This document shows positions 6,256 through 8,248 of a stretch of 8,248 bases of DNA, one piece after another. The position numbers were made by a program, and so were the translations under genes. Each line of letters opens with the position of its first letter. The first letter of the stretch is position 1. A model generated the notes under the pieces. The model was not told where the DNA came from, searched no databases, and saw only the letters and a program-made list of their open reading frames with translations. Origin of the DNA: an uncultured Phascolarctobacterium sp. (GTDB taxonomy: Bacteria; Bacillota; Negativicutes; Acidaminococcales; Acidaminococcaceae); contig URVO01000054.1 in NCBI GenBank assembly GCA_900551335.1, forward strand, positions 1 through 8,248. Direction: 5' to 3'.

Positions 6256-7260
6256 TTATTTAATAACCTCTGCGTCCTTCAGAAGCTCTTCAGGAATCGT
6301 CAGGCCGATTTTCGCTGCACTCTTCATGTTAATGACAGGCTTAAATTCCTTTTGTGCCTGAATAGCCATCTCAGCAGGCTTTGCCTTGCCGCTCAGAATA
6401 TCAGCTGCCATCACACCAGTCTGGAAGCCCAGCTTGTAGTAATCAACGCCCAGTGTTGCCAGACCGCCTGCTCTAACCATGCCGCCCTCGCCGCAGATAA
6501 CAGGAAGCTTTGCTTCATCAGTTACGCTTACCAAGGTCGGAATAGCAGATGCCAGAACATTGTCTGTCGGAATATAAACAGCCTGCACGCTGCCAACTAA
6601 GCTGTGCGCAGCCTGCTGGATATCATTAACCGTGGAAACAGTTGCCTCTTTAACCGTGATGCCCTTCGCCGCAGCGGCTTTTTTGAGAATTTCTACCTGC
6701 AGCTGAGAGTTAACCTCGCTGGAGCAGTATACAGTGCCAATGGTTTTAACATTCGGTACGAGCTTAAGCAGCAAATCAAGCTGCTCTGCTACAGGGTTCA
6801 TATCAGTTGTACCGGTAACATTCGTGCCCGGCTTATCGTTGTCTTTGACGAGCTTCGCCATCTTATAATCGGTAACGGCGGTTGCTACAATAGGAATATC
6901 ACTCGTTACGTTAGCTACAGTCTGCGCTGCCGGAGTCGCAATCGCACAAATCAAATCAACCTTGTTGTTGACAAAGCGATGTGCGATATTTTGCAAATTA
7001 GACTGGTCTGCCTGCGCGTTCTGCTTGTCGAAAGTAATATTCTGGCCTTCCTTATAGCCTTTGGAAGCCAAGCCTTCAACAAAGCCCTTATTCGCTGCAT
7101 CCAGTGCTTCGTGCTCAACCAGCTGCACAATACCTACATTAACCTTTTCTGCCTTCTTACCATCCTTCGCGTCACCACCACAGCCGACAATACCCATTGC
7201 CAGAGTAAGCATCAGGCCAGCTACCAGTGCCTTTAATTTTTTGCTTTTCAATGAAATCAT
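6256..7260 (-). CDS. ABC transporter substrate-binding lipoprotein (ABC_sub_bind / TrpX-like)
   Basis: A 334-aa extracytoplasmic lipoprotein that would capture the substrate of the importer. Residues 1-26 form a type II signal peptide: Lys-rich n-region, hydrophobic core ~11-23 and lipobox IVGC with Cys27. A Gly/Lys-rich linker follows. The mature two-lobe periplasmic-binding fold begins near residue 40 (VNVGIVQLVEHEALD), the typical opening of ABC_sub_bind proteins, which include streptococcal TrpX. The length is normal for that family. GGAAGG upstream of the ATG at 7260 serves as RBS. It is the first gene of the operon, behind a good promoter. Tryptophan or another aromatic amino acid is a reasonable guess. 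No T-box or riboswitch is seen, so the substrate stays uncertain. Confidence 0.92.
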   Translation of the reverse strand: MISLKSKKLKALVAGLMLTLAMGIVGCGGDAKDGKKAEKVNVGIVQLVEHEALDAANKGFVEGLASKGYKEGQNITFDKQNAQADQSNLQNIAHRFVNNKVDLICAIATPAAQTVANVTSDIPIVATAVTDYKMAKLVKDNDKPGTNVTGTTDMNPVAEQLDLLLKLVPNVKTIGTVYCSSEVNSQLQVEILKKAAAAKGITVKEATVSTVNDIQQAAHSLVGSVQAVYIPTDNVLASAIPTLVSVTDEAKLPVICGEGGMVRAGGLATLGVDYYKLGFQTGVMAADILSGKAKPAEMAIQAQKEFKPVINMKSAAKIGLTIPEELLKDAEVIK

Positions 7261-7307
7261 TTTTTACCATCCTTCCATACTACAAATTTTTCGTGAAGCT
7301 TGTAGAT

Positions 7308-7342
7308 AGCATTATTTTATGCTTTTATCAGTAATTTGTAAA
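7308..7342 (-). promoter_or_regulatory. sigma-70-type promoter of the ABC operon with palindrome over the -10
   Basis: On the minus strand TTTACA (7342-7337) and TAAAAT (7319-7314), each 5 of 6 against consensus, are separated by exactly 17 bp. Transcription should begin about 45 bp before the binding-protein ATG. AGCAT-N6-ATGCT (7308-7323) is centred on the -10. A looser TTGT-TT-ACAA inverted repeat covers the -35. Either could be an operator, but the regulator is unknown. Confidence 0.65.
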
Positions 7343-7427
7343 CAATTTTTGACAAATCCGTATTTAAATAGTTTTTATGCTGCCTTACTGTATCGAAAGT
7401 TACATATCTAAGAGAACATTACTTTTT

Positions 7428-8248
7428 TTAGTTCTTCATGTAAGGAGTACGGCAAGGAGCATTCCAGTAGCCAAGCAGTTCATCATCCATACGTGCGATG
7501 AACAGTTGGAAACCAGCAGTTTCTTGTACCGTAAGAATTTCGCCAACCATGCTGGCAACAACCTCGATGCCCTTTTCAGCCAACAGCTTATGGCAAGCAC
7601 GGAAAACAATCAATTGTTCCATCAGCGTCGTTGCGCCGGAGCCATTGATAACAACGAGAAGCTTTTCGCCAGCCTTCACTTCAAGGTCCTTCAGCAAAGC
7701 ATCCAACATAATAGCTGCAGTTTCGTCAGCAGATTTCATTTGCTGAGTACCGCCACCGCCTTCGCCATGCTGGCCCATGCCAAGCTCCATAGTACCTTCG
7801 GCAATATGAGCGATTTCCATGCCGGTTGCCGGATGAGTTGCCCCCTTGGTTGCTACAGCAATGGTTGCCATGTTGTCAGCAAATTTTTGTGCAATGACAG
7901 CAACCTCTTCCAGAGATTTGCCGGCAGCAGCTGCTGCACCAGCAACCTTATACAGAGGCACGCAGCCAACCAGACCACGACGATCCTCAGCATTTTCACG
8001 CGGAGCATTAGCAACGTCCTCTTGAGTTACAACCTTCACAACATTGATGCCCAGCTTTTTAACCTGCTTCATGGTCAGATTGCCGGTCAGCATATCGCCT
8101 GCATGATTCAGCACAACAAAGAGTACACCGTGGCCTTTGTCTGCCATTTTGATTGCCTCTACGCAAGCCTGCGGGCCAGGTGCAGCAAAAATATTGCCAG
8201 CAACAGAAATATCAATCATACCTTCGCCAACAAAGCCGCTGATAGCGG
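7428..8248 (-). CDS. dhaK: dihydroxyacetone kinase subunit DhaK-like, 5' end outside window
   Basis: The substrate-binding (Dak1) subunit of a dihydroxyacetone kinase, which holds the triose as a hemiaminal on a His. The reading frame stays open to the window edge, so the ATG at 8219 is internal. The codons before it give AISGFVGEG, matching the DhaK segment just after the GGSGHEP loop, which is outside. Counting from that internal Met, the covalent His is His151 in ELGMGQHGEGG; the classical form is GMGIHGEPG. The nearby DD(V) acidic pair is ED (Glu67-Asp68). SADETAAIMLDALL (163-176) is the expected following helix. It is the last gene before the ABC promoter, so no dhaL or dhaM follows it here. 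The changed loop may mean a different ketose substrate (tetruloses, for example) or a DhaQ-like role. Confidence 0.88.
   Translation of the reverse strand, partial: AISGFVGEGMIDISVAGNIFAAPGPQACVEAIKMADKGHGVLFVVLNHAGDMLTGNLTMKQVKKLGINVVKVVTQEDVANAPRENAEDRRGLVGCVPLYKVAGAAAAAGKSLEEVAVIAQKFADNMATIAVATKGATHPATGMEIAHIAEGTMELGMGQHGEGGGGTQQMKSADETAAIMLDALLKDLEVKAGEKLLVVINGSGATTLMEQLIVFRACHKLLAEKGIEVVASMVGEILTVQETAGFQLFIARMDDELLGYWNAPCRTPYMKN

Noticed and set aside
7261..7427. T-box or other riboswitch before the TrpX-like gene
   Set aside because: The leader after the predicted promoter is ~45 nt. No T-box AGGGTGGNACC motif or conserved riboswitch core is visible.
7381..7432. Possible terminator hairpin after dhaK (AAAGT/ACTTT arms near a T-run on the plus strand)
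   Set aside because: There are only five A-T-rich pairs with internal mismatches and a long loop. The T-run is on the plus strand, the wrong side for dhaK.
1..8248. CRISPR array, insertion sequence, tRNA, rRNA or phage genes
   Set aside because: No regularly spaced repeats, transposase or integrase motifs, cloverleaf or rRNA signatures were seen on either strand.

Overview
The window reads as an ordinary low-to-mid GC Gram-positive-lineage (Firmicutes) chromosome segment. All protein genes I can support lie on the minus strand. A lipoprotein-type ABC binding protein, GGAGG-type ribosome binding sites, U-tailed terminators and the style of the proteins suggest a gut anaerobe, perhaps of the Negativicutes (Phascolarctobacterium/Acidaminococcus-like). 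That placement is an impression from the sequence, not a search result.

Layout, following transcription from right to left. At 8248-7428 is the 3' part of a DhaK-type dihydroxyacetone kinase subunit, cut by the window edge, with an unusual active-site loop. A good sigma-70-type promoter (about 7314-7342) then starts a three-gene ABC importer of the TrpXYZ / ABC_sub_bind type: a lipoprotein binding protein (7260-6256), a GC-rich intercistronic terminator (6241-6210), a LivH/LivM-like permease (6171-5287) and an ATPase starting at TTG one base after the permease stop (5285-4491). A 239-bp gap carries the promoter of a small XRE-family repressor (4251-3958), with an imperfect palindrome over its -10. 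A strong intrinsic terminator (3920-3880) follows it. Next comes a probable operon with short gaps: a NagD-like HAD phosphatase (3774-2965), an M24 aminopeptidase-like enzyme (2919-1693) and a membrane diguanylate cyclase (1667-294).

The left end is the most structured part. A 43-codon ORF (217-86) lies between two copies of a 24-bp direct repeat (49-72 and 272-295). The left copy is one arm of a bidirectional intrinsic terminator, and the right copy begins at the cyclase stop codon. This looks like a 223-bp unit inserted into, or duplicated across, the terminator that once directly followed the cyclase gene. The first bases of the window may be the last codons of a plus-strand gene converging on the same terminator.

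The most interesting protein is the cyclase. Its first ~155 residues resemble the substrate-binding S component of ECF vitamin transporters. A TM-loop-TM segment and an intact GGDEF domain without the inhibitory I-site follow. This suggests a transporter-derived sensor controlling c-di-GMP synthesis. Nothing in the window amounts to a clear new defence system or mobile system.
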